From the NCBI GenBank assembly GCA_963662155.1, contig OY759261.1:41042996-41106995 (forward strand): a stretch of 64,000 nucleotides of DNA. The letters are read 5' to 3'. The stretch is from Lamellibrachia columna (lineage: Eukaryota > Annelida > Polychaeta > Sabellida > Siboglinidae). This document shows positions 23,525 through 35,550 of this stretch, one piece after another (position 1 is the stretch's first letter; each line of letters begins with the position of its first letter). The notes below the pieces were generated by a model, which made no database searches, had not been told where the DNA came from, and saw only the letters and a program-made list of their open reading frames with translations. Position numbers and translations under genes: made by a program.

Positions 23525-24620
23525 GTTCCCGGCTAAGTCTAACTGGCCGATTGTTTTCCCGTTTTCAGCAGTCTAGCATATTCCGCGGGAAGAGCGAAAA
23601 GAAGTACGGACGTTTGTCGTTCAAGAACGTCAGCAGCGTCATCATGCCGCTAATGTCGGCACTAAAGTTCAGTGTTCAGCTTCCGTTCTCTGACCTGCTG
23701 CAGTCGAGCAGGGACGAGAAGGCCCGGACTTCCCTGGTAGGTCTAGGCACAAAACACATAATTATATGTCTTACTTGCCGATTTACACGTGCAATTTGTG
23801 CCAAAAGTAGTCGAGCGATACCGTGTCGCACGACAATGCGCAACCGGGACCGCCTGACGGTCAAACTGGACCCAGCCCCAATTCCTGTCTGTCTGTATAT
23901 GTGTCTGCTTCACTTCCTCGTATCTCTCCACTATCCATCTTTCCCCGTATCTCCCCTGCCTCTCTATGTATCACTTTGATGAAATTATATTTTACAAAAA
24001 AACATTGATGATCCACATGCGATTATATATCATTTAGCTCTACGGTTTGTTGCACACTGCATTATGATAGGACCTCGCCAGAGGGTCATCGTACCAATAT
24101 TTTTCTTCTGAAAATTATAATATTGCAAAACAGAAAAAAGTAATGAAACTCTTCCCTCGTTCCCATGACACTCGTCGCTCGCATTCGTAAATCTGAACCC
24201 TTCCTCACAAAACATGGCGACGCCCTTACATAATGCATAATGTGAAGACCATGCAAACAGGGAAGTAATGTCTATATTATCACGTGCATCCAACGCTCAT
24301 TACAGCTGAAAGTACTTATAGTGTAGAAGTGTATAATATAACACACCGTTTTGTGTATTATATAACCTATATGGCTGTGATAGTCATCGTGGCAAAACAA
24401 GTCCGCAATGGCAGCACCTTACAAGTCAGGATGGACAAAAAGTATCGCCACCTGGCGGCTAACTCATTGTCAAATTTATTAGGGTGGCGTACACAGTTGT
24501 ACAATTAGGGTTATTACAATACAATTGCACAATACAACGTGTATGCAATTAGAAGTACAATTATATATGTGGATCCTTCCACATCAGTTATGATTCGATT
24601 ATAATAATACTAATGATAAT
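23525..24620 (+). repeat. Dispersed unit R, copy 4 (right part)
   Basis: Starts at CCCGGCTAAGTCTAACTGG just upstream of the 168-bp exon and continues through ACATTGATGATCCACATGCG to GGTGGCGTACACAGTTGTAC, matching 4370-5590. The left half with FReD leader and CTG tract is absent. An internal deletion removes the segment equivalent to 4700-4990. Confidence 0.8.
23569..23736 (+). CDS. 168-bp phase-0 exon of unknown gene, copy 3
   Basis: Same 56-codon exon with TTTTCAG acceptor and GTAGGT donor; peptide identical to copy 2 although nucleotides differ. It is the only copy without the FReD leader and CTG tract on its left, showing that the exon can travel apart from them. Family not recognised. 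Confidence 0.45.
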
Positions 24621-24776
24621 CATACGCACCACGATATAGCACAATTAAAAATGTGGAACAATTGGAGGCGTAAATACCTTACACTGCCCTGCAATTTACG
24701 TTTTTAAGGGTCAGAAAATAGCAGATGGATTTATGAAAATCTATTAGAAAAGGTAGGTCAATAGCATAAAAAAGTA

Positions 24777-24780
<4 letters not shown>

Positions 24781-24828
<48 letters not shown>
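24781..24828. repeat. (TA)n microsatellite
   Basis: 24 TA units directly before the LINE 3' end. Confidence 0.97.
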
Positions 24829-24830
<2 letters not shown>

Positions 24831-25225
24831 AGTGGAGGCCGTTGGTGGAATGGGCAGTGAAATGGGATCAATGAAAAAGAAGAATTGACGATCGGTGCCA
24901 GCATCAACAACAGGGATAAAGAGGAGAGCGAAAATAGCATATTTTATCTGTATGTATGTATGTATGTATGTATGTATATATATAAATATATATATATACA
25001 GATAAAAAATGCTATTTTCGCTCTCCTCTTTATCCCTGTTGTCCGGGAGTGATGCTGGCACCGATCGTCAATTTTTCCCCTTCATCTTTTCATTGATCAT
25101 GTTTCACTGCCCATTCCACCAACGGCCTCCACTCCCCCATCTATCGTTCTCCACTCCCTTCCCAATCCCGCCAAATCTCTCTTCGTGCAGTCCTCTCTTT
25201 AATGGACTTGTCTTCATATTTATTC
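24829..25225. mobile_element. Two LINE 3' ends arranged tail to tail
   Basis: Plus strand 24829-24944 (GGAGTGGAGGCCGTTGGTGG to GGAGAGCGAAAATAGCAT) matches the LINE end at 27650-27780. Minus strand 25009-25225 is the same LINE end plus about 90 bp more of the C-terminal coding region. Between them lies 64 bp of TATG/TA repeat whose edges also pair (CAGATAAAAAATGCTA). The whole forms a large imperfect palindrome. Confidence 0.8.
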
Positions 25226-25240
25226 AGTAGGTGAACTAGT

Positions 25241-25242
<2 letters not shown>

Positions 25243-25300
<58 letters not shown>
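25243..25300. repeat. (TA)n microsatellite
   Basis: About 29 TA units after the inverted LINE pair. Confidence 0.97.
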
Positions 25301-25301
<1 letters not shown>

Positions 25302-25339
25302 CTCGTTGTTGTGGCAGTACGGACGACTCGATGACAAGC

Positions 25340-25562
25340 AGTTCACGTTCAATGTCCTCTGCTCTTTGATCTTCATCGTCCTCAGTGTCGTTCAACATGT
25401 GGTCGTCTTGCCACGGTAAGTCTACGACCGGGTGGTTGTCTTGATCACGTGGACGTTTTGCCGCTGCAGTTCGCGGTCAATGTCGGCTGTTTTTTATAAT
25501 TTTCGTCCTCAGTGATGTTCACCAGGTGGTCGTTTTGCCCAGGTAAGTCTATGATTCCATGA
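25340..25562. repeat. Tandem duplication of about 120 bp
   Basis: GTTCAATGTCCTCTGCT...TCGTCCTCAGTGTCGTTCA and GGTAAGTCTACGACC at 25345-25435 recur as GGTCAATGTCGGCTGT...TCGTCCTCAGTGATGTTCA and GGTAAGTCTATGATT at 25470-25560. No conserved protein is visible. Confidence 0.7.
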
Positions 25563-25589
25563 TAGTATTGTCACGTTAAACAATTTATC

Positions 25590-27785
25590 ACATTACAAAG
25601 CCGGACGCGGGGGCACAGCCGTTGCATACAAAGAGATGTTGACATTATACCATGAAAAACTCTGAACATCAATAGGAACAGTGGAAGAAGAATGAAGACT
25701 TTCAAAGATGCATTTGTTGGCGTAGCAAACGAGCTGTTTGGCAGAACGTGTGGAAACGGGCGATCCTCATCAAGAAGGAAAAACAAACTTAATTGACACA
25801 AGAAGTAGAGAAAGCAATCGGAGAAGAGATATATATGGAAGATGATAGAAGTGATCAATGAGAATTGGGAACAACCGAATACAACATTAAAGCAACTGTA
25901 CAGACAGATGAAGAAGGCGGCTTGGAGAGCCGTGGACAAAGCATAGAGGGAATTGGAAGAGGAACTAAACAGAAAGTTAGGCGAGTATTGCAGAAATAAG
26001 TTGATATATAAGATGGCACGAGAGAGGTATGAGGACAGCAAGGTGGCACGACAGAGGGGTGAGGACAGCAAGGTGGCACGAAAGAGGGATGAGGACAGCA
26101 AGGATGTAAAAGCTAGACCAGTAATAAAAGACAAGAATGAAAAACTAGTCTCGGACAGGAAAGATGTGTTACAGGTCAGGGAGGATTATTTCAAGGAACT
26201 ATATAAACAAAGGAAAACAGCAAACTAAAACTACATAATGCAGTAGAGGAGAAGTGAAATTGGAGGAGATCGGCGATGCAGAGGTAGAGAGAGGTACAGG
26301 ACAGAAAGAGCGACAGGTATTGATGAAATGCAAATGGAGATGCTGGTGATGGTTGAACGTGTTGGGATTAGGTGGAAAAGTTTATTATTAAATACTTGTA
26401 TGTGAGAGGGGAAGATTCAAGAGGAGTGGCGGACGGGGTGGATAGTCCCTGCATGGAAAAGAAATGGAGATGATCACAACCCTGGAACATACCGAGGTAT
26501 CAAGTTGCTGAGTCATGTTCGGAAGGTGTTACATAAAATTATGGATGGAAGGATAAAGAGGATAATGGAGTGTGAGATGGGAGACGAACAGAACAGTTTC
26601 AGAAGAGGAAGAGGTACATCGGACGGGATGTTCACCCTGAGATAACTTGTGGAAAAGAGACTGGAGGAACATGAGAAGATGGCTCTGGGATTCATAGACC
26701 TTGACAAGATATACGACACAGTTCCAAGAGATATGGCCATGTTGGGGTGAATATGTGTTTCAGACGCGAGGTGAGGATGGTCGAAGGTACATATGAAGAG
26801 ACAACAGGTAGAGTAGTGTGCGAACCGGGAATATCGGAGGAATTCAGGGTGGACGTCCGCCTGAGACAGGGGTGTGCCCTAAGCCCACTGTTGTTCATTG
26901 CAGTAGTGGATGTGATCTACAGGAAAGCGAGTACGAGGGACATTCTCCGCACGTTTTTATATGCAGGTGACGTAGCATTAGTAACGGACAGTAACCTTCA
27001 AGAACAGTTGGTAGAGTGGAAGTAAATCTTTGGCAGACATGGACTGAGAGTATGTATGGAGAAAGCGGATGTGCTTATCTAGATATAAGAATGGAATGGA
27101 AGAAGCTGAGCCAACGTGGAAGAAGCTGAGCCAACGTGACAGCTTTGTATATCTGGGTGGAGTGGTTTGCGGGGACGGCGGCAATGAGACGGAAATTCGC
27201 AGGAGTACACGGGCTGTGGCGAGTGCATGGAGGAAAGCGGACGGGATGATGGAAGAAATTAAAGGGAAAGGTGCTTAACTCATGTGTAATACCAGAATAC
27301 CTGTACGGCCTAGTGACCATGGCGATGACGGAAAAAATACAGCAAGAGAAAAAGCAAGTTTGCGAGAATAATTGGGTAAGAAGAATTGCGGGATTGAGAA
27401 GAATAGACTAGCGAAGAATGGAGGAGCTGGGAGAGGAAGAGATAATTTCACGGGGAAGCTCGTGAGGAGCCAGTTAAAGTGGACTGGACACGTAGAAAGA
27501 AGGGAAGAAGAACGGTTGACGAAGGGAGCGGATGCGCTTAGAGTGGAGTGCAGGAGGTGAAGAGGAAGACAGAGACTGAGATGGGAGGACTGCGTGAAGA
27601 CATATTTGGCGGGAGTGAGAGGGGAGTGGAGAATGAGCGCGAAGAACAAGTGGAGTGGAGGCGGTTGGTGGAGACGGCAGTGAAACGGGGCAAGTGACGA
27701 AGGAGAAGGGGAAACAAACGTCGACGACCGGCACTGGTCCCAGCCTCGCCCCGGACTACAGGGATAAAGAGGAGTGCAACAGCAA
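25590..27785 (+). mobile_element. LINE relic, linker to C-terminus, copy 3
   Basis: The best-preserved copy of the 6.7/17-kb LINE family. In order: linker (KLGEYCRNKLIYKMARERYE), RT fingers (NPGTYRGIKLLSHVRKVLHK), GEQNSF-type block, ALGFIDLDKIYDTVPRDM, palm LRQGCALSPLLFIAVVDVI, active site region TFLYAGDVAL, thumb DSFVYLGGVV and tail WTGHVERREEERL then RLRWEDCVKTY. The active site reads AGDV where the family has ADDL, so a catalytic Asp is lost. Many stops and frameshifts are present. Its 3' end is followed by a CA satellite. Confidence 0.85.
26747..27025 (+). pseudogene. LINE reverse transcriptase palm fragment
   Basis: A 92-codon piece with REVRMVEGTYEETTGRVV, the LRQGCALSPLLF block and FLYAGDVALV. 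YADD, the RT active site, is changed to YAGD, which would abolish catalysis even if the frame were open. It belongs to the LINE relic 25590-27785. Confidence 0.85.
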
Positions 27786-27789
27786 CTGT

Positions 27790-27945
27790 TTCAGCAATGG
27801 TGCGCACACGCACAGGAACACATACATCATACACAAACCCAAGAGCACGCATGCACGCCCCTCTCCCCCACACAAAAACGCAAACACACGAACACACAAA
27901 CAAACACACACACACGCGCACGCACGCATGCACGTATCTACGTGA
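27790..27945. repeat. (CA)n/(CGCA)n-rich tract
   Basis: Imperfect ACACA and ACGCACGC units with interspersed text, at the 3' end of the LINE relic. Confidence 0.85.
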
Positions 27946-27947
27946 CC

Positions 27948-28018
27948 TGTTTACTTTTCAAAATCGGACTTCGCTGTGTATAGATGTGAAACGCCTATAT
28001 GTTGAATTTAACATCGAT
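27948..28018 (-). repeat. Fragment of unit R
   Basis: AAAATCGGACTTCGCTGTGTATAG matches the reverse complement of 13745-13800. Only about 70 bp is retained. Confidence 0.6.
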
Positions 28019-28051
28019 ATAACTTTTGTGATTCACCGTTACATATCATAA

Positions 28052-29425
28052 CAATGTCATCAAAACAGCCACGGGCAACACTGGGTCAATTTAATTTTAG
28101 CACTGGCTTCAAAGAGTTCAACCATGCATTCGTGATTCATCGTCAGGAGTCTCGCTACGATTGCATCTTAACAATCGGGGTTAACGCAGTTAATGATACG
28201 GATGACGCATCGTGAAGCACAACATATCTGCGAGTGTACACTCTGCATTATCACATGTTGAACTTTGAATTTACACATGAATATATGGAATACTTCAACA
28301 CAAAAGTGTGATTTTCTCGAAATGTACCATGTATATCAAAGTTGTTTGCACAGCCAATTATTGTGTAGGCGTGCTCTGGGGTCCATGAGGATGGTTCGTA
28401 CATTTTCCCTTTTTTGAAATCCCCAGGGGATTGAGGTGTTGGGTGAAAATTGCAAAAAAGGCTGTAGCGGAAATTGTAATATTGGATTTAATTATATTCT
28501 ATGTAATCATAAATATAATGATGACGCCTACATATTTGTCGCTTGGTGCATACGGCAATTTTGAATACCTTACATTATTTATGTTTATCTGTATCCCAAT
28601 AGCGGTGTTATGGATAGAGTGCAAAGGGCGCGTCGCATAAGAGATATGGCAAGTGTGTGCAGTCCAGTGAAAGCATCGGTAAACCGTCGTCAAAGAGCGA
28701 ATGATCCAAACGCTCCTGTGACAACGTAGACCTATCGGAAGCATACATAGATGGAAAGAACTTCCACTACACGCAGGTGATGGTAAGGCAGCTAGGACCG
28801 GCTCTACACCAAGTTCAAGGCGTTTCAGACAGCAAACGCATCCTGAGATGAAGACCTATCAAGTCTGATGATATACGTTTTTTTTCACAGGATTGATCAT
28901 GTCTCCTTCTTTCAGTGATGACGAGAATATTGAGCTAGAGTTGTTCAGCAACAATAATGATGAAGTTTCAAAGAGTTGGTTTGGGTGATGAAGAGGATCG
29001 GTCAGTTCCTGCCTGAGGAGCAATCAACAAAGACACCGATATCGTTGACCCCCCCCCCCCCGTAGCAACAGCAGGGATATTGCCCCTTCTCCAGGCACCA
29101 GCAGATGACAACGATACACTCACTACAGTAATCAATCGCTTTGTGAACATTTCAAACCACACTGATGATGTAAAACATGTTGTAGGCAATGTATGCACAC
29201 GGAAAACAACCATTGTAGGTGGCTCTCACGCTAGCGGCATATGTTATAAGCCTTAGTGTGAGTCTCCTGGCAGTTGTTTTATTTTCAAGAAAAAGCATGC
29301 CATCATCATAGCTGACCAGCCATTGTACAGCGGGGCAAGGAACTAGTATGAGCGAATCCCTCGCATGAGAATGTCATATTTCTCTTGGGAGAACTTCACA
29401 TTTGTTTCAATTTTCTGAAACCTAT
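28052..29425 (+). other. Possible N-terminal part of the 29.4-kb element; unassigned
   Basis: A short open segment begins MSSKQPRATLGQFNFSTGFK at 28052 and soon breaks. A second piece near 28900 is acidic (SFSDDENIELE). A poly-C run interrupts at 29049. These might belong to the decayed protein that starts near 29430, but no motif proves it. Nothing else recognised. Confidence 0.3.
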
Positions 29426-29429
29426 CGGC

Positions 29430-31800
29430 TAACACATAAACAGTGCTGGACTGTATGATCTGTGGAAAGAAGCCACGATGTGCATACAGCCAACGCCACA
29501 AAGACCATGCAAGATAACAACATCTGCTACCGTGCCGTGAGGGAACACAACTTTAAATTCGAAGCTCTGTGGCGTAGCAAATGGCCAATGTTCGAATCTT
29601 GAGTGGCTGAAAATCGTTGCTGTAAGTCAAGGAATTTGTTCAAACTGTGGCTAAGTTGTTCAAGAAGTGAGGTGACAATTACAGAGAACAACTCTGCAAT
29701 GCAGTAAGCCAGCTTTCATATGTTCTCAGGAACGAAAATGTGCAAGGTCTCGTGTGGGAGTTTGGCAAGAAATACAAACTTCAGGATGTGACAATGCTGT
29801 CTGGGTTCACAGTCTACTACCACATAGACTATGCCCTATCGGGACCTGTCTATATTGTAGACATGAAACTCCTCGAGAAGACAGCGCCACAGGTTCATCC
29901 AGAGTTCATTGGTGGACACTTTATTGTGAAAAGGACCAAAAGGCGCTTCAACCAAGTTCCGGCTGATCAGGCAACTGAGTGGATGAATAGAGCTTACAAG
30001 ACGCAGAATGGCGTCATCGGCATTACTAGGAACGATTAAGCCAGACATAAATTTGGCGTCACAGGGTCAGAAAGATAACGAATCTCACAGAACACAAGAT
30101 ATATCTTCAACCTTGAACATGTCTAGGAATAGATAACATTCACCCGTTCTAGTCTTCCATCCCGGATGAATTGTGAAGCTGATAACGTGAAGAAGCGTGC
30201 CACATGGCTGACAAGGTTTGATGTGTTCAGAGAACACACTGCCTTAGCTGAAGGAAAAGATGGAGACAACAACTTGGTGAGTAAAGACATACCTGTGGTA
30301 TCATTGACAACCAAATGCACTGCACCACGTGACGTCGTCAGTGATCTCCTATCAATTGAACACAGTGGAGCAGCACAATATTGAGGAAACTGAAATGCTT
30401 CATGAAGCCCTGAGGACGCGGTGCTCGAAAAGCCTTCCTGATCTGTACAAAGCAACCGTTTCAACCAAACAAAATGTAGAGAAAACTATCATTGCTGGTC
30501 GGGCAGTGGAAATGGTGAATATTTTTAAGGATGAGTTGTCCACAATCCCGCTTACGCTGGCCAACCATGGATGTGAGATGAACTCGACACCAAAGGCAGA
30601 GCTGATCAGCATTTTGATGGCAGAAGCTGACATGAACACATGTGTGCTGATTGATGGTCACGGGCTCATTCGAGCTCTTGGAAAGCCTCATAGCTGTAGA
30701 CGTTTGACGACTTCGCTGTGTTCCTGCAAAATATGATACGTCACTTTGGAGCGCATACAACAAGACTCGATGTGGAATGTCACCGCTACATTGGGAGGAC
30801 TCAAACAAGGCAGGCCAAGAAGAAGCCGATTCGCAAGCTCGTCGAAGGACAACATGTCCCACTTCCACATGTTTTGAGTCAATTAATTGCCATGGATGCG
30901 AACAGGGCCGAACTTGCCCGGTTTTTCGGAGGTCATCATGAAGAAGGGGAAATATCAAACAGAACTATACGAGCTGGTAACATGAGGCGGCTTTTCTGAT
31001 GCTACAGATGCGCAGTCAACAAAGCGAGATAATGTCAGGTTTCGATGAAACCATTAAAAGGCTGACACAAGACTCATACTCCATTCATGTGAGGCAGTTA
31101 ACGGAGGATACGAAAGAGTGCTGGTCATCTGCAGGGGCACATATATCATGACGCCTGTGGTGCACTTCATACCTACAAAAAAAAAACAGCTGAAGTGCAA
31201 CTAACCCCTGCAACGTCAAAGAAGCGGAAATGTTACCCAATACATACAGCATATGAGAGACTCACACAACATATGAGAGATCAACCTTCTCAGCTTCCGT
31301 GCAATAACGGGCTGTGATTCAACCTCATCCTTTAATGACCATAGAAAGAAGTCGTAATGGAAAACTTTCCCAAAACAACCACTCCTTTTCAAGAGAATTG
31401 GTCGTGATTGAGAACTCGCACCAATTAGACAATTTGTGTATCATCTGCATGGCACACCTGAGCAAACATGCCAGGGTCCAACTCTTTGGAAAGGCCAAAA
31501 TGGATCTGGAGATGTTTACCCCTCCCCCCACCCCAACCAGAGGTGCCTTGGAACTTCATAATGCACGTGCCAACCACCAGACACATATCTGACTGCAGAC
31601 ATATCAGAAACACGTATATTTATCAACTCCCATCGACACCTCAGCTTGGACGAATGATTCAGGTTGCCTGAAAGCTGTCTGGACAAGGCTGTCGTCTATT
31701 ACATATACCTGTCTGGAACTTGTGAACCGTGGATACAAATGAAAGTGCAGAACATCCCGATGCACATGCTTCAGAAACAGTTTAAAGTGCATTTACGCTT
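29430..31800 (+). pseudogene. Large repeat-associated protein of unknown function, relic 1
   Basis: Broken plus-strand frames line up in one order: CMICGKKPRC zinc-binding start (29455), PVYIVDMKLLEKTAPQVHPE (29845), GVIGITRND (30010), IRHFGAHTTRLDVECHRYIG (30733), AELARFFGG (30910), HSCEAVNGGYERVLVICRGT (31085), FTPPPTPTRGALELHNARAN (31517) and a Cys-rich tail SRCTCFRNSLKC (31755). I recognise this order from long uncharacterised proteins repeated in many invertebrate genomes. I do not know their function. At least eight frame breaks make it dead. A second relic lies at 47770-50790. Confidence 0.65.
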
Positions 31801-32605
31801 GTTCAATATACTCATACGTACTGATATATAAGTCAATATGTTTCGATTTCTACTTTATTCCAGTTGGCTAGACATATCACACGGATGCATACTTAATGTA
31901 TCACATCAATGTATCACATCAAGAGTGATGAACAAAGTGTTGAACAATATTTCAAATTAAGTAAATTATGTTTCGTGAAAAACGTACTTTTGTGTTACTT
32001 TATGTCGTACATTTGTATGTAATATGAAAGTGTTAATGTTAATGTTAACGTTAATTACAGAGGCTGGGTACCCCTCCAAGATAATATAGATAATTTGGCC
32101 GGATAGATCTAGTGACCGTGGTCTAAATGCACGCAAAATCCCAAAATACAATTGTGACCTTGAAAATGACAGTCAAATTTAAAATTGAGGGTGGCATCCA
32201 CCAACACCTTTTCCTCGTCATATGAGTGATTGATCTAGCATGGATTCCTGCTAGTAACAAACAATTACGCCACAAGTGTTAAATACCACGTTCGCTGGCC
32301 CACTAGATGTCTATGAACCGGCGCGGTTTTTCTCTGGGTCCACACGTGTTGTTGTCCCGTGCGCAGCGGTCCAGAAATGTCAGACTGACCTTCCACAACT
32401 AAGCTGATAACCTACATATCATCACAGTTCACATTGCGGTCAAAGGGGCGTGTAAGACCAACATAACACAATGGAACACAGCTGCCCGGACCCAGGTTTA
32501 TTTGATCCATTAGAGTAGGTCAGTCACACACTGGGAGGTTTTTACTAAGATTCATGCATGCACACACGCAAGCACGCACGTGAGATAGGGAGCATCATAA
32601 TGTAT
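31801..32605. other. Unassigned region
   Basis: AT-rich DNA with TTAATGTTAATGTTAACGTTAA at 32034 and otherwise nothing recognised. Confidence 0.5.
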
Positions 32606-32609
32606 TAGA

Positions 32610-32776
32610 GGGGTACAGTCAGCGGCAAAGTTGCGCAGCTCTGCCATCCGGGCGCGACATACTCACCCATGAAAATTCTGACCACACTCTGGCGTCACAG
32701 TGTTTTTGTCGTGAGAGAGCGTGCTTCACGTACACTATTTGTATCCCTATTCAATGTTATTTGCACAATTAGGGCC
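32610..32776 (+). promoter_or_regulatory. FReD copy F upstream region, left part
   Basis: Matches 12165-12330 and 54765-54945 (ACAGTCAGCGGCAAAGT, CGCAGCTCTGCCAT, TATCCCTATTCAATGTTAT). It is separated from its right part (33115-33344) by a SINE. Confidence 0.55.
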
Positions 32777-33103
32777 ATCATGGTGGGGCGCGATAGCATA
32801 CCGGTTAGAATGCCGCACTCTCAATCGAGAGAACCCGGTTTCAAATCCCACTGTTGTCGCTTTGAACCTTTGGCAAGTTTGATCACCCCACGTTGCCACA
32901 GTTCACTCAGCTGTATAAATGAGTACCTGGCAATACAGACAGTGGTGGATAAGTGAACGATTAGTCTTCGCGCAGTAATTGCAGCATGGCTGAATGCTTC
33001 CCATAGAAATTGAAATGGCCTTGGACTGAACATGTCTGCCAAGGGGTGAAGTGTAAAGCGCTTTCAAGGACTGTTTACCGCGCTATATAAGAACTTACCT
33101 TAT
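32777..33103 (+). repeat. tRNA-derived SINE, full copy
   Basis: The head GGGGCGCGATAGCATACCGG...GGTTTCAAATCCC has A- and B-box-like segments. The body contains CCACAGTTCACTCAGCTG and GTACCTGGC, and the tail ends GTAAAGCGCTTTCAAGG...CGCGCTATATAAGAACTTA, a common SINE tail. Insert borders follow from the two paralogous loci without it (12325-12345 and 54940-54955). A 3' fragment of the same SINE lies at 21205. Confidence 0.8.
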
Positions 33104-33344
33104 CGTATTTCACAGCTTACAAAATATGTTTAACGTAGCGTGTTCGTGTTCAAGTCATGGTGTCGTTACCTTAAACATGTACGCACGTATGTTTGAGCCA
33201 TTCACGGACGGATAAGCCTTTTTTGGTTTTTGTACGCTTGCTGGGCGCCGCGAATCAGTTAACAGAAAGAGTCGACCTTGCTGCTGTTGCTTCGAATCTC
33301 ACAACAACGACATACTGATTCTCTATCAGCCGACCCAGAGCAGT
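33104..33344 (+). promoter_or_regulatory. FReD copy F upstream region, right part
   Basis: Matches 12345-12577: TTTAACGTAGCGTGTTC, GTTTGAGCCA, ACGGATAA and CGAATCAGTTAACAGAAAG. It leads directly into the dead signal-peptide exon. Confidence 0.5.
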
Positions 33345-33483
33345 GTGCATCACATTACTACCATTGTCGTGCCCATGGTCAGTTTAGGCTTGACCAGTGG
33401 TCAGGAGACTCGCACGTATAGTTTCGTTGTGCAGAGTCCGTATTGTGGCAAGGACGTAGGCGCCGGCGGAGAGGCTGATATAC
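33345..33483 (+). pseudogene. FReD gene exon 1 (signal peptide), copy F, dead
   Basis: Aligns with 12578-12735 and 37493-37660. The start is GTG where copy E has ATG. The hydrophobic stretch HITTIVVPMVSLGLTSGQ, TYSFVVQSPYCGKDVG and GGEADI are readable in one frame, but the LGTC segment with its cysteine is deleted. The exon ends without a donor, replaced by the 33490 repeat. Confidence 0.75.
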
Positions 33484-33486
33484 ATC

Positions 33487-33790
33487 ATGTTCATTTTCCT
33501 GCATTTGTTCTGCTTTGCTGTTCCACACCCGCCAAAGCGCCGCTCCAATAAAATCTTCCAGGTTACTTCATCGAAGTTCTTGTATATCTTCTAACTGTAG
33601 CCGTTATATCTTCTAACTGTAGCCGTATATTAGAAAGTGCCGCCATATGCAATTCAGTGGTTGTGCAACAAATGCATATATTTAACGTGTATCCACGATC
33701 TGAGTTATACACTTACACCTATCCAATAATTAATCACAGGTTTGAATAAATACACAGCCCACAATTTGTCGTGTCGTTCTAGCTGGACAG
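33487..33790 (+). repeat. Dispersed repeat, copy 1 (pair at 35295-35550)
   Basis: CATGTTCATTTTCCTGCATTTG, AAAGCGCCGC and AATCTTCCAGGTTACTTCAT recur at 35295-35385 in the same orientation, continuing to GTGTATCCACGATCTGAG. Non-coding. Confidence 0.7.
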
Positions 33791-34900
33791 GTACAGGTGC
33801 GAATTAGTACGTTTTGCACGAATAGGTAAATGTTGGTAATTGTGCACGACCCCTGAGTACGTTACTGATGCACACTGCACTACATAGGCACGAAAGATGG
33901 AGCATATCCCAGCAGCACGGGGCACAGAGCGCGCTATGTAGAATACGAGGCCGCCTCAATTTCGCCGTTATTAACATGCAATGCGAATAGTAATCACGCA
34001 AAATGCATACTCGATGTAGGCCTATTTACGGAACATGTACATTATTAAAATGGTGTGCATAAAAGCACAGACACTCGCGATGCTCCAATTTGCGTGTATA
34101 ACTTGCATTGAGCGTCACCTTGCCCATTTTATTCACAAGTGATTAAATGCGTTTTTACGCACCGCATGTTAAATAATTTGCACTACGCTGCATTACATTC
34201 CATTTTACATGTTACTATCTGCGAAATTGAGGTGTGTCCGGATTCAAGAGAAGTGCACTTTCTTACGCCTTTTCTGCCGTCTCGCGGCTACCGGTTTTCG
34301 CTTATTTTGTTTGGCATGTTACACCTTTTCTGAAAAAAAACGTCGTTGATCGTTGGTTGTTGGTATGTCAACAGTATGGTAGCCTCCGAAGGAGCCCAAA
34401 CCCAACAAAGTTCGTAGAAAACCAGTACTTGTGACAGCTTGATGTCAGCTGGCACCATCAGTCAGCGAATTATCCGCTTGGTAGCACACCGATAATTTTT
34501 TCGTCCAACATGGCAAACACGCAACGCGCACCGTAGCAGTGATGGCTCAGTAAATTTAAGCCGTCAACTCGTTCCGATACTTGCACAAAACATGGTATAT
34601 GTACTATATTATATCAATGGACTTCGTCATCATCATCATCATCTTCTTCTTCATCATCGCCATCATCATCATCTTCATCATAGTCATCTTTATTACTGGC
34701 ATCGGTCTATGTCCAGAGATAATATGGAGCTGCACAGTGGGTGACACGAGTGGTTTGCACAGTTTTTGACGTAACCGAAAAGTCTCTGTTCCAGATGTCA
34801 CAGGTGTTGACAGTATGTTGTAGAGGCGTGATAGTCGATGGTCTTTCTCTCCGACGCTCGCCTCCATCCACAATTCGTTTATTTTTTCTCCTGCCTTCCC
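33791..34900. other. Unassigned; contains (CAT)n at 34628-34695
   Basis: No conserved coding sequence seen. The CATCATCATCTTC tract near 34630 is simple sequence and is read as poly-I/poly-M frames. Confidence 0.5.
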
Positions 34901-34904
34901 GGTA

Positions 34905-35350
34905 ACACTCCGCACAGCTGCCAGTTGTTGTGGTCTACTGCAGCAAATTTCAAAGACTCGATGCTGACCTGAGCAGATTTCTTTTATCTTGCAAGCATCC
35001 CCGAACGGCAGAGCTGGACGAGTTCACCCTAGAGGATGTCCTTTGGAATACGTCCTTCCTCGTGGACGTCGCTGAGTTAGCAGTGCGAATGTGCTGGGAA
35101 TATGTGCATGCTGAAAGACATCCTTACTTGGTGTGTGCTCCTGTCAGGTGATGCCAAGTATACGTCTGAGGCATCCGAGATGGAAGATGTTGAATGGTTT
35201 TTTTTCCGATTCGCACATGTCGTCTGTGCTTCGCTACCGTAGAGGAAGGTGCCGTGGTCACAAGGAACCAAAACCTTGGTGTTCTCGATGAACATGCTGT
35301 TCATTTTCTGGCATTTATTCTGCCTTGCAGTTTCACCAAAGCGCACCGCA
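34905..35350 (-). mobile_element. RTE-like LINE C-terminal fragment
   Basis: On the minus strand, YGSEAQTTCANRKKNHSTS (usual YGSETWTTYxRxExxLNxFH) is followed by VYLASPDRSTHQVRMS and, after a frameshift, a GRIPKDIL segment (usual GRIPKDLLYGEL). This is the region after the RT thumb. It overlaps the start of the 35295 repeat and is dead. It is a different LINE family from the one at 25.6 kb. Confidence 0.75.
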
Positions 35351-35550
35351 CCAATACAATCTTCTAGGTTACTTTATCGACGTTTTGTATATCTTCAGCA
35401 AAATATTTGAAAAGTGGTGTGGCTATGTGCACTTGCTTATATGCAATGTGTGAAGTGTATCGATAATCTGAGCCGTACACCTACACCTGTCCAGTAAATA
35501 AACATAGGATTGTTCATATACACAACCCACTCTTTGTCATGTCATTCTAA

